NCBI RefSeq assembly: GCF_004791585.1
Contig: NZ_SRUU01000010.1
Location: 62,001 to 126,000 of the forward strand
Direction of reading: 5' to 3'
Length of the DNA stretch: 64,000 nucleotides
Source: Mesorhizobium sp. M1C.F.Ca.ET.210.01.1.1
GTDB taxonomy: Bacteria; Pseudomonadota; Alphaproteobacteria; Rhizobiales; Rhizobiaceae
Below, in pieces: positions 7,998 through 19,400 of this stretch. The notes beneath the pieces were generated by a model. That model worked only from the letters and a program-made list of their open reading frames with translations, was not told the DNA's origin and did no database searches. Position 1 is the stretch's first letter. Every line of letters begins with the position of its first letter. Made by a program: the position numbers and the translations under genes.

Positions 7998-8744
7998 CTA
8001 CCCCTGCGACGGCGTGAACCTTGCCACCAGCGTGTGGCTTTCCGCCGGATAGATGAAGCGCACATGGGTTACCGGGTGCTCGGCGCTCCAGGTGCGGCGC
8101 TCGACCACCAGGCAGGGCGCGCCGGGGTCGATGTCGAGCGCATCGGCGACAGTCTCGTCGGCCGCCATGGCGCGGATGCGGTGCTCTGCCTCGCTCCACG
8201 GCACGCGGCCGATAAGCCACGGGCCGGGCGCGATGTCGAGAAATTCTTCCTCGGCTGCCTCGGCCACGGCTGAAAGGTTGATCAGCCGCTGCTCGAGCGC
8301 GAACGGCCGCTCTCCGGCAAAATGCAGGCTTTCCAGCCAGAGCACCGGACCGGCGGCGGCAAGCCCGAGCAGCGCGCGGTCCTCGGCGCTGCTGCGCCGC
8401 CTCAGGCGCTCCAGCCGCTCGTAGCGATAGGGCAGGCCGAGCGCCTCGACCTCGATCCGGATGTCATGGAGCTCCAGCACCGCCGCCTGCGATTGCGGCT
8501 GGCGCACGAAACTGCCCGAGCGGCGCCGGCGCTCGATCAGCCCGGCCTTGGCGAGTTGGGACAGCGCCTTGTTCACCGTCATGCGCGAGCATCTGTATTC
8601 CGCCGTCAGCTCATGCTCGAACGGGATGCGATGGCCGGGCGCCCAGGCGCCTGAGAGAATCTTCTCGCGGATATCCGACAGGATGCGCTGATGCAGCGAG
8701 ATGCTTTCGCCGCTCTCGGCATCATCCGTTTCAATCAGGCTCAT
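7998..8744 (-). CDS. hutC: Histidine utilization repressor HutC (GntR family)
   Basis: A 248-aa GntR/HutC-subfamily repressor: winged helix-turn-helix at residues 15-85 (LHQRILSDIREKILSGAWAPG, then CSRMTVNKALSQLAKAGLIERR) and a UTRA ligand domain at about 100-240. The known inducer of HutC is urocanate. It follows hutF by 13 bp in the same direction and is part of the hut cluster, so it controls this cluster, most likely through the palindrome at 10169-10182. Confidence 0.93.
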   Translation of the reverse strand: MSLIETDDAESGESISLHQRILSDIREKILSGAWAPGHRIPFEHELTAEYRCSRMTVNKALSQLAKAGLIERRRRSGSFVRQPQSQAAVLELHDIRIEVEALGLPYRYERLERLRRRSSAEDRALLGLAAAGPVLWLESLHFAGERPFALEQRLINLSAVAEAAEEEFLDIAPGPWLIGRVPWSEAEHRIRAMAADETVADALDIDPGAPCLVVERRTWSAEHPVTHVRFIYPAESHTLVARFTPSQG

Positions 8745-8757
8745 CGGCTTTTCCTGC

Positions 8758-10119
8758 TCAGCCTTGGGAAAGCGAGGTCATGACCGCGCGGAACCGTTTG
8801 GCAACGGCTTCGCGCTTCGCGTGCCTGCCGCCGCTGACCTGCTTTTTCCCATGCACCCAGACGCAATCGACCTTGCTGCCATTGGCGAAGATCCAGGCGT
8901 CGAGGATCGCATCGCCCGCCTTGCCGGCAAGCGAGGGATGGCTGGCGTCGAGCGAAACCAGGTCGGCAGGACCGCCGACGGCAATGGCTGACGGAGCTGC
9001 GCCGAGCGCGGCACTGCCGCCGTCGAGCGCCGCGTCGAACAGCGCGCGGCCGGTCGAGCCGCCAGCGCGCGCCAGGACGTTGCGGGCGCGATGCGCAAGG
9101 CGCTGCGAATATTCGAGCTGCCTGAGTTCGTCCGGCAGGCCGATCAGCACATTGGAATCGGAGCCGATGCCGAAGCGGCCGCCATGCTCGATGAACAGCG
9201 GCGCGGCAAAGGTGCCGTCGCCGAGATTGGCCTCGGTGATCGGGCAGAGCCCGGCGATCGCGCCGCTTCTGGCCATGGCAACCGTCTCCGCGTCGGCCAT
9301 ATGCGTGGCGTGGATCAGGCACCAGCGCTTGTCGACATTGGCGTGGTCGAGCAGGAGTTCGACCGGGCGCTTCCCCGACCAGGCGACGCAGTCCTCGACT
9401 TCCTTCACCTGCTCGGCGACATGGATGTGGATTGGGCCGTCAGGCGCCATCGCAACGATCGCGTTGAGTTCGTCCGGTGTTGCCGCGCGCAAGCTGTGCG
9501 GCGCGACGCCGACGACCGCTTGTTCCAGCGTCGATACGCTTTCGCGGCTCTTCTCAAGCAAGCGCCCGAACCGCTCGACATCATTGATGAATCGTCGCTG
9601 GCCTTCGTTCGGCACTGCGCCGCCGAAGGCGGAATGGACGTAGAAGACCGGCAGCAGCGTCAGCCCGATCCCGGTTTCGCCGGTGGCGGCGGCGATGCGC
9701 TCCGCCATCTCGGCAATGTTGGCGTAAGGCCTGCCGTCGCGGTCGTGATGCAGGTAGTGGAATTCGCCGACCCGCGAGAAGCCGGCCTCCAGCATCTCGA
9801 CATAAAGCTGCGCCGCTACCGCCTCGACCTGGTCTGGCGTCATCGACAGCGCGAAGCGGTACATCACCTCGCGCCAGCTCCAGAAACTGTCCGCCGAAGG
9901 CCCGCGCAATTCGGCCAGCCCCGCCATGCCGCGCTGGAAGGCATGGCTGTGCAGATTGGGCATACCAGGGATCAGAATGGCATGGCGCTCGTCGCTGGCT
10001 TGAGGAGAGGCGCTGGTCTCGACCGCGATGATGCGGCCGCCGTCGGTAGCGATCCTCACATTGCCTTGCCAGCCATCGGGCAGCAGCGCCTGTTCCGCAA
10101 AGATTGCCGTCACGTCCAT
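8758..10119 (-). CDS. hutF: Formimidoylglutamate deiminase
   Basis: A 453-aa amidohydrolase-superfamily enzyme that deiminates N-formimidoyl-L-glutamate to N-formyl-L-glutamate plus ammonia, in the two-step route completed by HutG. Zn ligands are visible: HSH in MPNLHSHAFQRG near residue 58, His in HIHVAEQ, His in IHATHM and Asp in GIGSDSNV. The start is uncertain: ATG at 10119 has GGGAG directly adjacent, and a TTG at 10146 would add nine residues. Divergent from hutI across the operator. Confidence 0.92.
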   Translation of the reverse strand: MDVTAIFAEQALLPDGWQGNVRIATDGGRIIAVETSASPQASDERHAILIPGMPNLHSHAFQRGMAGLAELRGPSADSFWSWREVMYRFALSMTPDQVEAVAAQLYVEMLEAGFSRVGEFHYLHHDRDGRPYANIAEMAERIAAATGETGIGLTLLPVFYVHSAFGGAVPNEGQRRFINDVERFGRLLEKSRESVSTLEQAVVGVAPHSLRAATPDELNAIVAMAPDGPIHIHVAEQVKEVEDCVAWSGKRPVELLLDHANVDKRWCLIHATHMADAETVAMARSGAIAGLCPITEANLGDGTFAAPLFIEHGGRFGIGSDSNVLIGLPDELRQLEYSQRLAHRARNVLARAGGSTGRALFDAALDGGSAALGAAPSAIAVGGPADLVSLDASHPSLAGKAGDAILDAWIFANGSKVDCVWVHGKKQVSGGRHAKREAVAKRFRAVMTSLSQG

Positions 10120-10168
10120 CTCCCAATCTGAATTCGCGAGCGACAATACCGCTTGCGTCGCGCTCCAA

Positions 10169-10182
10169 TATGTATATACATA
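10169..10182. promoter_or_regulatory. Putative HutC operator
   Basis: TATGTATATACATA is a perfect 14-bp palindrome midway between the divergent hutF and hutI starts. Its TGTATATACA core resembles known HutC/GntR sites, and the location allows one site to control both arms of the hut regulon. Binding is inferred. Confidence 0.75.
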
Positions 10183-10198
10183 ATCGCCATCCTTTCAA

Positions 10199-11440
10199 AT
10201 GGAAAAGATGATGGGTGGAGAGAACGGAAAAAGCGGCCTTCGTCTTTGGCGCAATGCGCGGCTGGCGACCATGGCGTATGGCGCGGCTGGTCTCGGCACC
10301 GTCGAGAAAGGCGCGATTGCCGCGCGCGACGGGCTTATCGTTTATGCCGGCGTAGAAGCCGAAATGCCGGCGGCGCTCAGGCAGGACGCCGAGACCATTG
10401 ATTGCGAAGGCCGCTGGATCACGCCGGGCCTGATCGATTGCCATACGCACCTTATCTACGCTGGCAACCGCGCCAATGAATTCGAGATGCGGCTGGCCGG
10501 CGCCACTTATGAAGAAGTGGCCCGCGCTGGGGGCGGCATTGTTTCCTCCGTGAAGTCGCTGCGCGCCGCCAGCGAGGACGAGCTTGTCGCCCAGACGCTG
10601 CCACGCCTCGATGCGCTGATCGCCGAGGGCGTCACCACCGTCGAAGTCAAATCCGGCTACGGCCTCGATCTCGACAATGAGAAGAAGTCGCTGCGCGCCG
10701 CCCGTCGGCTTGACGGCGAACGGCAAGTGACGGTCCGCACGACCTGTCTCGCCGCGCACGCGCTGCCGCCCGAAGCCAAGGGCGACAAGGACGCCTTCAT
10801 CGATCTCGTCGCCGGCTCGATCCTGCCTGCGGTTGCTGCCGAAAAGCTCGCGGATGCCGTCGACGGTTTTTGCGAGGGGATCGCCTTTTCGCCGGAGCAG
10901 ATCGCGCGCGTCTTCGACAAGGCGAAGGCGCTCGATCTGCCGGTGAAACTCCATGCCGACCAATTGTCGAACCTGCATGGCGCGGCACTTGCCGCCCGTT
11001 ATGGCGCGCTGTCCGCCGACCATCTCGAATACACGGATGAGGAGGGCGCCGCGGCGATGGCCAAGGCCGGCACCGTGGCGACGATCCTGCCCGGCGCCTT
11101 CTATTTCATCCGCGAGACCAAGAAGCCGCCGGTCGACCTGTTCCGCCGGCATGGCGTGAAGATGGCGGTCGCCACCGACAGCAACCCCGGCACCTCGCCG
11201 CTGACCTCGCTGCTGCTCACCATGAACATGGCCGCGACGCTCTTCGGCCTTACCGTCGACGAATGCCTCGCCGGCGTCACCCGCGAGGCCGCGCGGGCGC
11301 TGGGCTTGCTCGACAAGACCGGCACGCTGGAGGCCGGCAAATCGGCCGACCTTGCCATCTGGGACATCGAGCGCCCGGCCGAACTCGTCTACCGCATGGG
11401 CTTCAACCCGCTCCATGCCCGCATCTGGAGAGGACAATGA
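10199..11440 (+). CDS. hutI: Imidazolonepropionase
   Basis: A 413-aa amidohydrolase that opens 4-imidazolone-5-propionate to N-formimidoyl-L-glutamate, third step of histidine degradation. Metal ligands H82 and H84 lie in [19 protein letters not shown]; further ligands appear in KLHADQLS and [11 protein letters not shown]. The exact start is ambiguous: ATGs at 10199, 10208 and 10211 are in frame with no strong ribosome binding site. The stop overlaps the hutH start by ATGA. Confidence 0.94.
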   Translation: MEKMMGGENGKSGLRLWRNARLATMAYGAAGLGTVEKGAIAARDGLIVYAGVEAEMPAALRQDAETIDCEGRWITPGLIDCHTHLIYAGNRANEFEMRLAGATYEEVARAGGGIVSSVKSLRAASEDELVAQTLPRLDALIAEGVTTVEVKSGYGLDLDNEKKSLRAARRLDGERQVTVRTTCLAAHALPPEAKGDKDAFIDLVAGSILPAVAAEKLADAVDGFCEGIAFSPEQIARVFDKAKALDLPVKLHADQLSNLHGAALAARYGALSADHLEYTDEEGAAAMAKAGTVATILPGAFYFIRETKKPPVDLFRRHGVKMAVATDSNPGTSPLTSLLLTMNMAATLFGLTVDECLAGVTREAARALGLLDKTGTLEAGKSADLAIWDIERPAELVYRMGFNPLHARIWRGQ

Positions 11441-12972
11441 CCGAACTGATCCTGAAGCCCGGCAGCGCGACTCTTGCCGACTGGCGCGCCATCTATCGCG
11501 GCGCCGTGCCGCAGCTCGACGAGGCCTGCCGACCGAAGATCAAGGCCAGCGCCGAAGCGGTCGCCCGCATCGTCGCCAAGGGCGAGCCGGTCTACGGCAT
11601 CAACACCGGCTTCGGCAAATTGGCCAGCGTCCGCATCCCCGCAAATGATCTCGAGACGCTCCAGCGCAACATCGTGCTCTCGCATGCCGCTGGCGTCGGC
11701 GAGCCGATGCCGGTCGCGGTGGTGCGGCTGATGATGGCGCTGAAGCTTGCCAGCCTCGCCCAGGGCGCATCCGGCGTGCGCGCCGAGACCATCGAATTGC
11801 TTCAGGGGATGCTTGCCAATGACGTCATCCCGGTGGTGCCGGCGCAAGGCTCGGTCGGCGCATCGGGCGATCTCTCGCCGCTCTCGCACATGACCGCGGT
11901 TATGATCGGCGTCGGCGAGTGCTTCACGCCGCATGGCCGCTTCCCCGCCAAGGTGGCCTTCGTCTCGCACGGTCTTGAGCCGGTGACGCTTGGCGCCAAG
12001 GAGGGCCTGGCGCTGCTCAACGGCACCCAGTTCTCGACGGCTTTCGCGCTTGCCGGCCTATTCGAGGCCGAGACGCTCTATCAGTCGGCGCTGGTTGCCG
12101 GCGCGCTGTCGACCGATGCCGCCAAGGGTTCGGATGCGCCCTTCGATCCGCGCATCCATCTCTTGAGAAAGCACCGCGGCCAGATCGAGACGGCGGATGC
12201 GCTGCGCAATCTGATGACCGGCAGCGCCATCCGCGAGTCCCACCGTGTAGGCGACGAGCGCGTGCAGGACCCGTATTGCCTGCGCTGCCAGCCGCAGGTG
12301 ATGGGCGCCGCGCTCGACGTGCTGCGCAAGGCCGCCGACACGCTTGAGACCGAGGCCAACGGCGTCACCGACAACCCGCTGATCTTCGCCGAGGACGATA
12401 CGGCACTTTCCGGCGGCAATTTCCATGCCGAGCCGGTGGCGTTCGCCGCCGACATGATCGCACTCGCCGTCTGCGAGATCGGCTCGCTGTCGGAACGCCG
12501 TATCGCTATGCTGGTCGATCCGGCGCTCTCCGGCATGCCGGCCTTCCTGACGCCGAAGCCGGGGCTGAATTCCGGCTTCATGATCCCGCAGGTGACGGCC
12601 GCGGCGCTTGTCTCCGAGAACAAGCAGAAGGCCTACCCGGCGAGCGTCGATTCGATCCCGACCTCGGCCAACCAGGAAGACCATGTCTCGATGGCCGCGC
12701 ATGGCGCGCGCCGCCTGCTCGGCATGATCGAGAACGCGACCGCCGTCATCGGCATCGAACTGCTGGCGGCGGCGCAAGGTTGCGATTTCCATGCGCCGCT
12801 CGCTTCGAGCGAAGCGTTGGAGGCTGTGCGCAAGCTGGTCCGTTCGGAAGTGCCGCACCTTGATAATGACAGGCATTTCCATCCCGACATGGAAAAGGCC
12901 ATCGCTATGGTGCGCAGCGGCGCCGCGGTGGCTGCAGCCAATGCGATCGCGCTGCCGGGGATCACGTCGTGA
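11437..12972 (+). CDS. hutH: Histidine ammonia-lyase
   Basis: A 511-aa lyase converting L-histidine to trans-urocanate and ammonia, the first step of the pathway. The MIO prosthetic group forms from A142-S143-G144 in [16 protein letters not shown], exactly the position in characterised HALs. The YGINTGFG loop near residue 53 provides the catalytic tyrosine. ATG at 11437 is preceded by GGAGAGGAC and overlaps the hutI stop, so a longer open frame upstream is not used. Confidence 0.97.
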   Translation: MTELILKPGSATLADWRAIYRGAVPQLDEACRPKIKASAEAVARIVAKGEPVYGINTGFGKLASVRIPANDLETLQRNIVLSHAAGVGEPMPVAVVRLMMALKLASLAQGASGVRAETIELLQGMLANDVIPVVPAQGSVGASGDLSPLSHMTAVMIGVGECFTPHGRFPAKVAFVSHGLEPVTLGAKEGLALLNGTQFSTAFALAGLFEAETLYQSALVAGALSTDAAKGSDAPFDPRIHLLRKHRGQIETADALRNLMTGSAIRESHRVGDERVQDPYCLRCQPQVMGAALDVLRKAADTLETEANGVTDNPLIFAEDDTALSGGNFHAEPVAFAADMIALAVCEIGSLSERRIAMLVDPALSGMPAFLTPKPGLNSGFMIPQVTAAALVSENKQKAYPASVDSIPTSANQEDHVSMAAHGARRLLGMIENATAVIGIELLAAAQGCDFHAPLASSEALEAVRKLVRSEVPHLDNDRHFHPDMEKAIAMVRSGAAVAAANAIALPGITS

Positions 12973-13024
12973 CCGGGTGTTTATTGATAGACCGCCGTAG
13001 AACTCCAGTGCTGGGAGATTTCTC

Positions 13025-13837
13025 ATGACCTCCTGGCTCACTGTCACCCGCGGGACGGCACCGCTGCTGGTCTCCATCCCGCATACCGGCACTGATCTTG
13101 CCGGCCTCGACAGCCGGCTGGTCTCGACCTGGCTCGGCCGCCGCGATTGCGACTGGTGGATCGACAAGCTCTACGATTTCGCCACCGACCTTGGCGCGAC
13201 GGTCGTCCACACCGCCATCTCGCGCACCGTCATCGACGTCAACCGCGACCCTTCCGGCGTCTCGCTCTATCCTGGACAGGCGACGACCGCTTTGTGCCCG
13301 ACGGACACGTTCGACGGCGATCCGCTCTACCGCATGGGCGAGGAGCCGACGCCCTCCGAGGTCGACCAGCGCCGAGAGAATTACTTTGCGCCCTACCACG
13401 CCGCTCTTCAGGCCGAGATCGACCGGCTGCGCGGCATGCACGAGAACATCGTGCTCTACGATTGCCATTCGATCCGCTCGGTGCTGCCGCGGCTGTTCGA
13501 AGGCACGCTGCCGGTCTTCAATCTCGGCACCAATGACGGCAAGAGCACTGATCCTTCGCTGCAGGAAAAGGTGGCCGCCATCCTCGCCGCGACCGGCGAG
13601 AGCTGGATCGTCAACGGCCGCTTCAAGGGCGGCTGGATCACGCGCAGCTTCGGCCAGCCGCAAAACGGCGTCCATGCGTTGCAGATGGAGCTGTCCAACC
13701 GCGGCTACATGCGCGAGCCCGCGGAAAAGGGCGCGCCGGAAAATTGGCCGGTGCCCTACGACGCAAGCTACGCCGCGCCGATCCGCGCCACGCTGAAAAC
13801 CATCCTCGAAACCGCCATCGGCTGGGCAGGCCGCTGA
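13025..13837 (+). CDS. hutG: N-formylglutamate deformylase
   Basis: A 270-aa N-formylglutamate amidohydrolase (FGase family) that releases formate and L-glutamate, completing the HutF/HutG branch. Family features include [12 protein letters not shown] at residues 14-25, [13 protein letters not shown] near 66, [13 protein letters not shown] near 146 and a C-terminal [12 protein letters not shown]. The ATG follows GGGAG (ctgggagatttctc). It sits 52 bp after hutH in the hutIHGUD operon. Confidence 0.94.
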   Translation: MTSWLTVTRGTAPLLVSIPHTGTDLAGLDSRLVSTWLGRRDCDWWIDKLYDFATDLGATVVHTAISRTVIDVNRDPSGVSLYPGQATTALCPTDTFDGDPLYRMGEEPTPSEVDQRRENYFAPYHAALQAEIDRLRGMHENIVLYDCHSIRSVLPRLFEGTLPVFNLGTNDGKSTDPSLQEKVAAILAATGESWIVNGRFKGGWITRSFGQPQNGVHALQMELSNRGYMREPAEKGAPENWPVPYDASYAAPIRATLKTILETAIGWAGR

Positions 13838-13868
13838 CTCGCGCCGCCCGCCTCGCTTGAAAGGGACA

Positions 13869-15542
13869 ATGATGACCGATCCTCGCCACAACATCCGCGA
13901 AGTCCGCGCGCCGCGCGGCGACAAGCTGAACGCCCGCTACTGGACGACGGAAGCGCCGCTGCGCATGCTGATGAACAACCTCGATCCCGAGGTCGCCGAG
14001 AACCCGAACGAGCTCGTCGTCTATGGCGGCATCGGCCGGGCGGCACGCACCTGGAACGATTTCGACCGCATCGCGGCTTCGCTGAAGACGCTCGGCGAGG
14101 ACGAGACGCTTCTGGTGCAGTCCGGCAAGCCGGTCGGCGTCTTCCGCACCCACAAGGATGCGCCGCGCGTCCTGATCGCCAATTCCAACATCGTGCCGCA
14201 TTGGGCGACCTGGGAGAAATTCAACGAGCTCGATAGGAAGGGCCTGATGATGTACGGCCAAATGACGGCCGGCTCATGGATTTATATCGGCACGCAAGGC
14301 ATCGTGCAGGGCACGTACGAGACCTTTGTCGAGGCCGGTCGCCAGCATTATGGCGGCAACCTCAAGGGCAAGTGGCTCCTGACCGGCGGTCTCGGCGGCA
14401 TGGGCGGCGCCCAGCCGCTGGCCGCCGTCATGGCTGGGGCTTCTTGCCTCGCCATCGAATGCAATCCGGACTCGATCGATTTCCGCCTGCGCACCCGCTA
14501 TCTCGACGAGAAGGCCGAGACGCTCGAAGAGGCGATGGAGATGATCGAGCGCTGGACCAGGGCCGGCGAGGCGAAATCGGTCGGCCTGCTCGGCAACGCG
14601 GCCGAGATCGTGCCGGAGATGTTCAGGCGCGGCATCCGCCCCGACATCCTCACCGACCAGACGTCGGCGCACGATCCCATCAACGGCTACCTGCCGAAGG
14701 GCTGGACCATGGCCGAGTGGCGCGAGAAGCGCGTCAGCGACCCGAAGGCGGTGGAGAAGGCCGCCCGCGCCTCGATGCGCGAGCATGTCGAGGCGATGGT
14801 GGCGTTCTGGAACGCCGGCGTGCCGACGCTCGACTATGGCAACAACATCCGCCAGGTCGCCAAGGACGAAGGTTTTGAGAACGCTTTTGCCTTCCCCGGC
14901 TTCGTGCCGGCCTATATCCGTCCGCTGTTCTGCCGCGGCATCGGCCCATTCCGCTGGGCCGCGCTCTCCGGCGATCCTGAAGATATCTATAAGACCGATG
15001 CCAAGGTGCGCGAGCTCACCCACGGCAACACCCATCTGCACAACTGGCTCGACATGGCGCGCGAGCGCATCTCGTTCCAGGGCCTGCCGGCGCGTATCTG
15101 CTGGGTCGGCCTCGGCGACCGCCATCGCCTCGGCCTCGCCTTCAACGAGATGGTGGCAAAGGGCGAGCTCAAGGCGCCGGTCGTCATCGGCCGCGACCAT
15201 CTCGATTCGGGCTCGGTCGCTTCGCCAAACCGCGAGACCGAAGCGATGAAGGACGGCTCCGACGCCATTTCCGACTGGCCGCTGCTCAATGCGCTGCTCA
15301 ACACCGCGTCCGGCGCCACCTGGGTGTCGCTGCACCATGGCGGCGGCGTGGGCATGGGCTTCTCGCAGCACGCCGGCATGGTGATCGTCGCCGACGGCAC
15401 GCCTGAAGCCGCAAGGCGGCTGGAGCGCGTGCTGTGGAACGATCCGGCTACCGGCGTCATGCGCCATGCCGATGCCGGCTACGACATCGCCATTGAGTGT
15501 GCGAGGGAGCACCAGCTCAACCTGCCGGGCATATTGGGCTAA
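13869..15542 (+). CDS. hutU: Urocanate hydratase
   Basis: A 557-aa NAD-dependent urocanase producing 4-imidazolone-5-propionate, the second step. The [11 protein letters not shown] nucleotide-binding segment near residue 177 and the C-terminal half with [12 protein letters not shown] and [15 protein letters not shown] are diagnostic. ATG at 13869 has AAAGGGAC just upstream; the next codon is also ATG. It is third from the end of the rightward hut operon, 31 bp after hutG. Confidence 0.97.
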   Translation: MMTDPRHNIREVRAPRGDKLNARYWTTEAPLRMLMNNLDPEVAENPNELVVYGGIGRAARTWNDFDRIAASLKTLGEDETLLVQSGKPVGVFRTHKDAPRVLIANSNIVPHWATWEKFNELDRKGLMMYGQMTAGSWIYIGTQGIVQGTYETFVEAGRQHYGGNLKGKWLLTGGLGGMGGAQPLAAVMAGASCLAIECNPDSIDFRLRTRYLDEKAETLEEAMEMIERWTRAGEAKSVGLLGNAAEIVPEMFRRGIRPDILTDQTSAHDPINGYLPKGWTMAEWREKRVSDPKAVEKAARASMREHVEAMVAFWNAGVPTLDYGNNIRQVAKDEGFENAFAFPGFVPAYIRPLFCRGIGPFRWAALSGDPEDIYKTDAKVRELTHGNTHLHNWLDMARERISFQGLPARICWVGLGDRHRLGLAFNEMVAKGELKAPVVIGRDHLDSGSVASPNRETEAMKDGSDAISDWPLLNALLNTASGATWVSLHHGGGVGMGFSQHAGMVIVADGTPEAARRLERVLWNDPATGVMRHADAGYDIAIECAREHQLNLPGILG

Positions 15543-15547
15543 AAGCG

Positions 15548-16102
15548 ATGCGCATCCTTCGTGCCGCCGGCTACCGCGTCATGCCGTGGAAGAATGGCGG
15601 CGGCACGACCACCGAGATCGCCGTTTCGCCTGACGGTGCCGGGCTCGACGATTTCGACTGGCGCATCTCGATGGCCCGCGTCGAGACGAGCGGGCCCTTC
15701 TCTAGCTTCGCCGGCATCGACCGCACGCTGTCGGTGCTCGAAGGCGAGGGCATCGTGCTCGATATCGCCGGCCGGCCCGCTTCGCGGCTGACCGCAGCCT
15801 CGGCGCCGCTTTCCTTTCCGGGCGATGTGCCGACCGGCGCCACCCTGATCGGCGGTCCGATCACCGACCTCAACGTCATGACCCGCCGCGGCCGCATGAC
15901 CCACAGCGTCGAGCGCCTGTGGCTCTCGGGTGAAATGCGGATTGAGCAGAGTGCCGGCACGACGCTCATTCTCCCGGTCGGTGGCGGCGTGAAGGTCTTT
16001 GCCGATAGCGTCGAGAGTCTCGGCCCGCTCGACACACTCCTCCGCGACCGGACCGGCCCGGAATTGCGGTTGCGGCCTGAAGGGCAGGGACGCTTTTTGT
16101 GA
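15548..16102 (+). CDS. hutD: HutD family protein
   Basis: A 184-aa bicupin of the HutD family, starting MRILRAAGYRVMPWKNGGGTT, with the characteristic WKNGGG and FDWRISMARV motifs. HutD is a common non-enzymatic hut accessory protein; work in Pseudomonas suggests it limits hut expression or senses pathway intermediates. Only 5 bp separate it from hutU. Last gene of the operon. Confidence 0.92.
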   Translation: MRILRAAGYRVMPWKNGGGTTTEIAVSPDGAGLDDFDWRISMARVETSGPFSSFAGIDRTLSVLEGEGIVLDIAGRPASRLTAASAPLSFPGDVPTGATLIGGPITDLNVMTRRGRMTHSVERLWLSGEMRIEQSAGTTLILPVGGGVKVFADSVESLGPLDTLLRDRTGPELRLRPEGQGRFL

Positions 16103-16161
16103 TCCGCCTGCACGCCACCGCGGCGAACGGTTAACGGCTGTTGCCAAACATGATCGCGGCG

Positions 16162-16179
16162 CGGGCGAAATATCGCCCG
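16162..16179 (+). terminator. Hairpin downstream of hutD; remainder of the 302-bp gap before ndvB is featureless
   Basis: CGGGCGA (16162-16168), loop AATA, TCGCCCG (16173-16179), 59 bp after the hutD stop. There is no T-run. It may end the hut operon. The remaining sequence to 16404 must hold the ndvB promoter and leader, but no clear promoter element is recognisable. Confidence 0.35.
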
Positions 16180-16404
16180 GCCACTTGCATGCATCACGAA
16201 AAAGCCTGAATCCTTTCCCTGATCGGAACCGGGGCAGGGAAGCGAGGGGCGTTCGCCCTTGAGTTGTCGAAAGGGGCCGCCCCGGTCATGGAGCGCAATT
16301 AAACTTTCGACCGGACCTGCGATGCAACCAATTGCATTTGAACCGGTTTTAGGGCCATTGCCGTGGCGGTGACGCCGCATCGCGCCCGCCTTACGGAATA
16401 TTCA

Positions 16405-19400
16405 ATGAACATTCAGACGAACCCCGCCAAGATCGAACTCACGAGCGCCGGCTTCCCGAGCGTGACGGAAGCGCCGATACGCTCCAATTTCCTGCCTGAG
16501 GACCGGCTGCGGGCGCTGGGCGCCGCGCTCGCCAAGGGCGAAGTCAGGGACCTCTTCGGGTTCTCCTCATTCGAGTTTCAGGCCCGCATCCGCGACAGCG
16601 CCAAGAAGATTCTCGAGGTCTATCGTTCGACCAATGCCGCGCAGGCCAAGGGCGAAACGATCACGCCCGCCGCGCAATGGCTGCTCGACAACAATTATCT
16701 GGTCGAGGAAACCATCTTCCAGGTCAAGCGCGATCTGCCGCGCCGTTTCTACCGCCAGTTGCCGACGCTCAAGCTTGCCGACGGCACCGTGTTGCCTCGC
16801 GCCTTCGTCGTTGCGTGGAGCTATGTCGAGCATTCCGACAGCGCGGTCTCGGCGACCATGTTCAAGGCGATCGTCGAGGGCTTTCAGTCGGTCGAGCCGC
16901 TGAAGATCGGCGAGCTCTGGGCGCTGCCGTCGCTGCTGCGCTTCGTGCTGATCGAAAACCTTCGCCGTATCGCGGTGCGCGTCAACCGCACCAGGCAGAT
17001 GCGCCAGATCGCCAACGAGGTCGCCAATCGGGTGCTGGCGACCGACGACAACGCCGACCGGACCAGGATCCTGTCGACCTACGTCGCGCATGCGCAGGAC
17101 ACGACTTTCGCCACCCAGCTTCTCTATCGCCTGCGCGACGGCTCGCAGAATGCGGGCCGGGCGCTGGAATGGCTGGAGGGCGAGCTCGAGAAGACCGGCT
17201 CCGACGCCGAGGAGATCATCATCTCCGAGCATCAGACGCTGTCCAGCGGCAATGTCACCACCGGCAACATCATCCGCGGCCTGCGCCTCATCAACGACGT
17301 CGACTGGACGGTCTGGTTCGAGGGCGTCAGCCGCATCGACACGCTGCTGCGCGAGAAGACCGATTTCGCCGCGCTCGATTTCTTCTCGCGCGACCAGTAC
17401 CGCACCGCGATCGAGCAGCTCGCGCGCCGCTCCGAGCTGTCCGAATTCCGCGTCGCCGAAAAAGCGATCGAGCTTGCCGGCCATGTTCCCGGCGTCACCG
17501 ACGCATCCGGTGTTCCCGAAACCGCCGACCCCGCGGTGCATACCGATGTCGGCTTCTTCCTGGTCGGGCCGCGTCGGCCGGAGCTGGAAGAGGCGATCGG
17601 CTATCGGCCCCCCTTCCATGTGACCTTCAAGCGGGCCTTTGCCGCTACCGGCTGGCTGGGCATCGTCGTGCCGGTCTTCCTGCTGACGGTGCTGCTGCTT
17701 GTGCTGTCCGGCAATGCGCTGGCCCATCTCGGGCTCTCGACGGAGTCGATCACGCTGATGCTGGCCCTGTTCGCGGTGCCGGCGAGCGAAGGCGCATTGG
17801 CGTTCTTCAACACGGTCGTGGCGCTCTTCCTCAAGCCGACACGTCTCGTCGGCTACGACTTCAAGCACGGTATTCCCGCCGAAGCGCGCACGCTGGTCGT
17901 GGTGCCCTCGCTGATCGGTTCACGCGACGACGTCGAGGAAAATATCCGCAACATCGAGGTGCATCACCTCGCCAACACGGCGGAAGAGATCCATTTCGCG
18001 CTGCTGTCCGACTGGCCCGATTCCAAGACCGAGATCGACGCCGCCGACATCGAGATCCTGCAATATGCGCGCGACGAGATCGCCAGGTTGAACGCCCGCT
18101 ATCCGTCCGAAGGCGCGCCGCGCTTCTATCTTCTGCACCGCCGCCGGCTCTACAACCAGGCGCAGGGCTGCTGGATGGGATGGGAGCGCAAGCGGGGCAA
18201 GCTGCACGAGCTCAATCTCCTGCTGCGCGGCGACAGCGACACGACCTTCCTGCCACTCGACGTTCCGCTGCCGGAAAAGACCACTTACGTGATGACCCTC
18301 GACGCCGACACGCGCACCACGCGCGACGCCGTCTCGAGCCTGGTCGGCAAGCTCGCGCATCCGCTGAATCGCCCGCATTTCGACCCGTTGAAGCGCGTCG
18401 TGACCGCCGGCTACACCATCCTTCAGCCGCGCATCACCGCCTCGCTCACCAGCGGCGACGACGCCTCGTTCTTCCAGCGCGTCTTCTCGGCCAATCGCGG
18501 CCTCGACCCGTACGTCTTCGCCGTTTCCGACCTCTATCAGGATGTCTTCGGCGACGGCTCTTTCACCGGCAAAGGCCTCTACCATGTCGATGCCTTCGAA
18601 GCGGCGCTGAAGGACCGCATCGAGGAAAACACCATCCTCAGCCACGATCTGCTCGAAGGCGCGCTGGCGCGTGCGGCGCTTGTCACCGACGTCGAACTGG
18701 TCGAGGACTATCCGACCCGATATTCGGTCGACGCCTCGCGCCACCATCGCTGGGCGCGCGGCGACTGGCAGTTGCTCGGCTTCATGTTCGACCCACGCTC
18801 CGGCGTGCCGGCGCTGTCGCGCTGGAAGATGGTCGACAATCTGCGCCGCTCGCTGACCCCGATCTTCTGGGTGATGGCCTGTATCGCCGGCTGGACGCTG
18901 CTGCCCTTCACGCAGGCCGCGCAGTGGCAGGCGCTGTTGATCCTCAGCCTGTTCATGGCGCCCACTTTCGACATCGTGAACGGCATCCTGCCGAAGAGTG
19001 GCGACCAGACCCCGCGCGGCCATTTCTCGGCGCTCGCGCGCGACACCGTGTTCGGCACCGCGCTGGTGGCGCTGAAGGTGCTTTTGATGGCGCATCTCGC
19101 CTGGATGATGGGCGACGCCATCATCCGCACGCTCTACAGGCTCTTCGTCAGCCGCCAGAACCTTCTCGAGTGGCGCACCGCCTCACAGGCGCACAAGGCC
19201 GGCGGCAGCGATCTCGGCTCCCATTACAGTATGATGTACGGCGCCGTGATCATCGGTGTGGTCGGTCTTGCCGTTCCGGTGCTGGCCGATTCCACCGGCG
19301 CGTTCGTTGCCTTCTTCTTCGCGATTTTCTGGATCGGCTCGCCCGCCGTCGCCTGCTGGATCAGCCGCTCGGCCGAGACCGAAGATCGGCTGCGCATCTC

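Noticed and set aside
9581..11437. Open minus-strand frame of 618 codons across hutF and hutI
   Set aside because: It is antisense to two unmistakable enzymes with intact catalytic residues; long antisense frames are common in high-GC DNA, and its translation is rich in Arg, Gly and Ala without family character.
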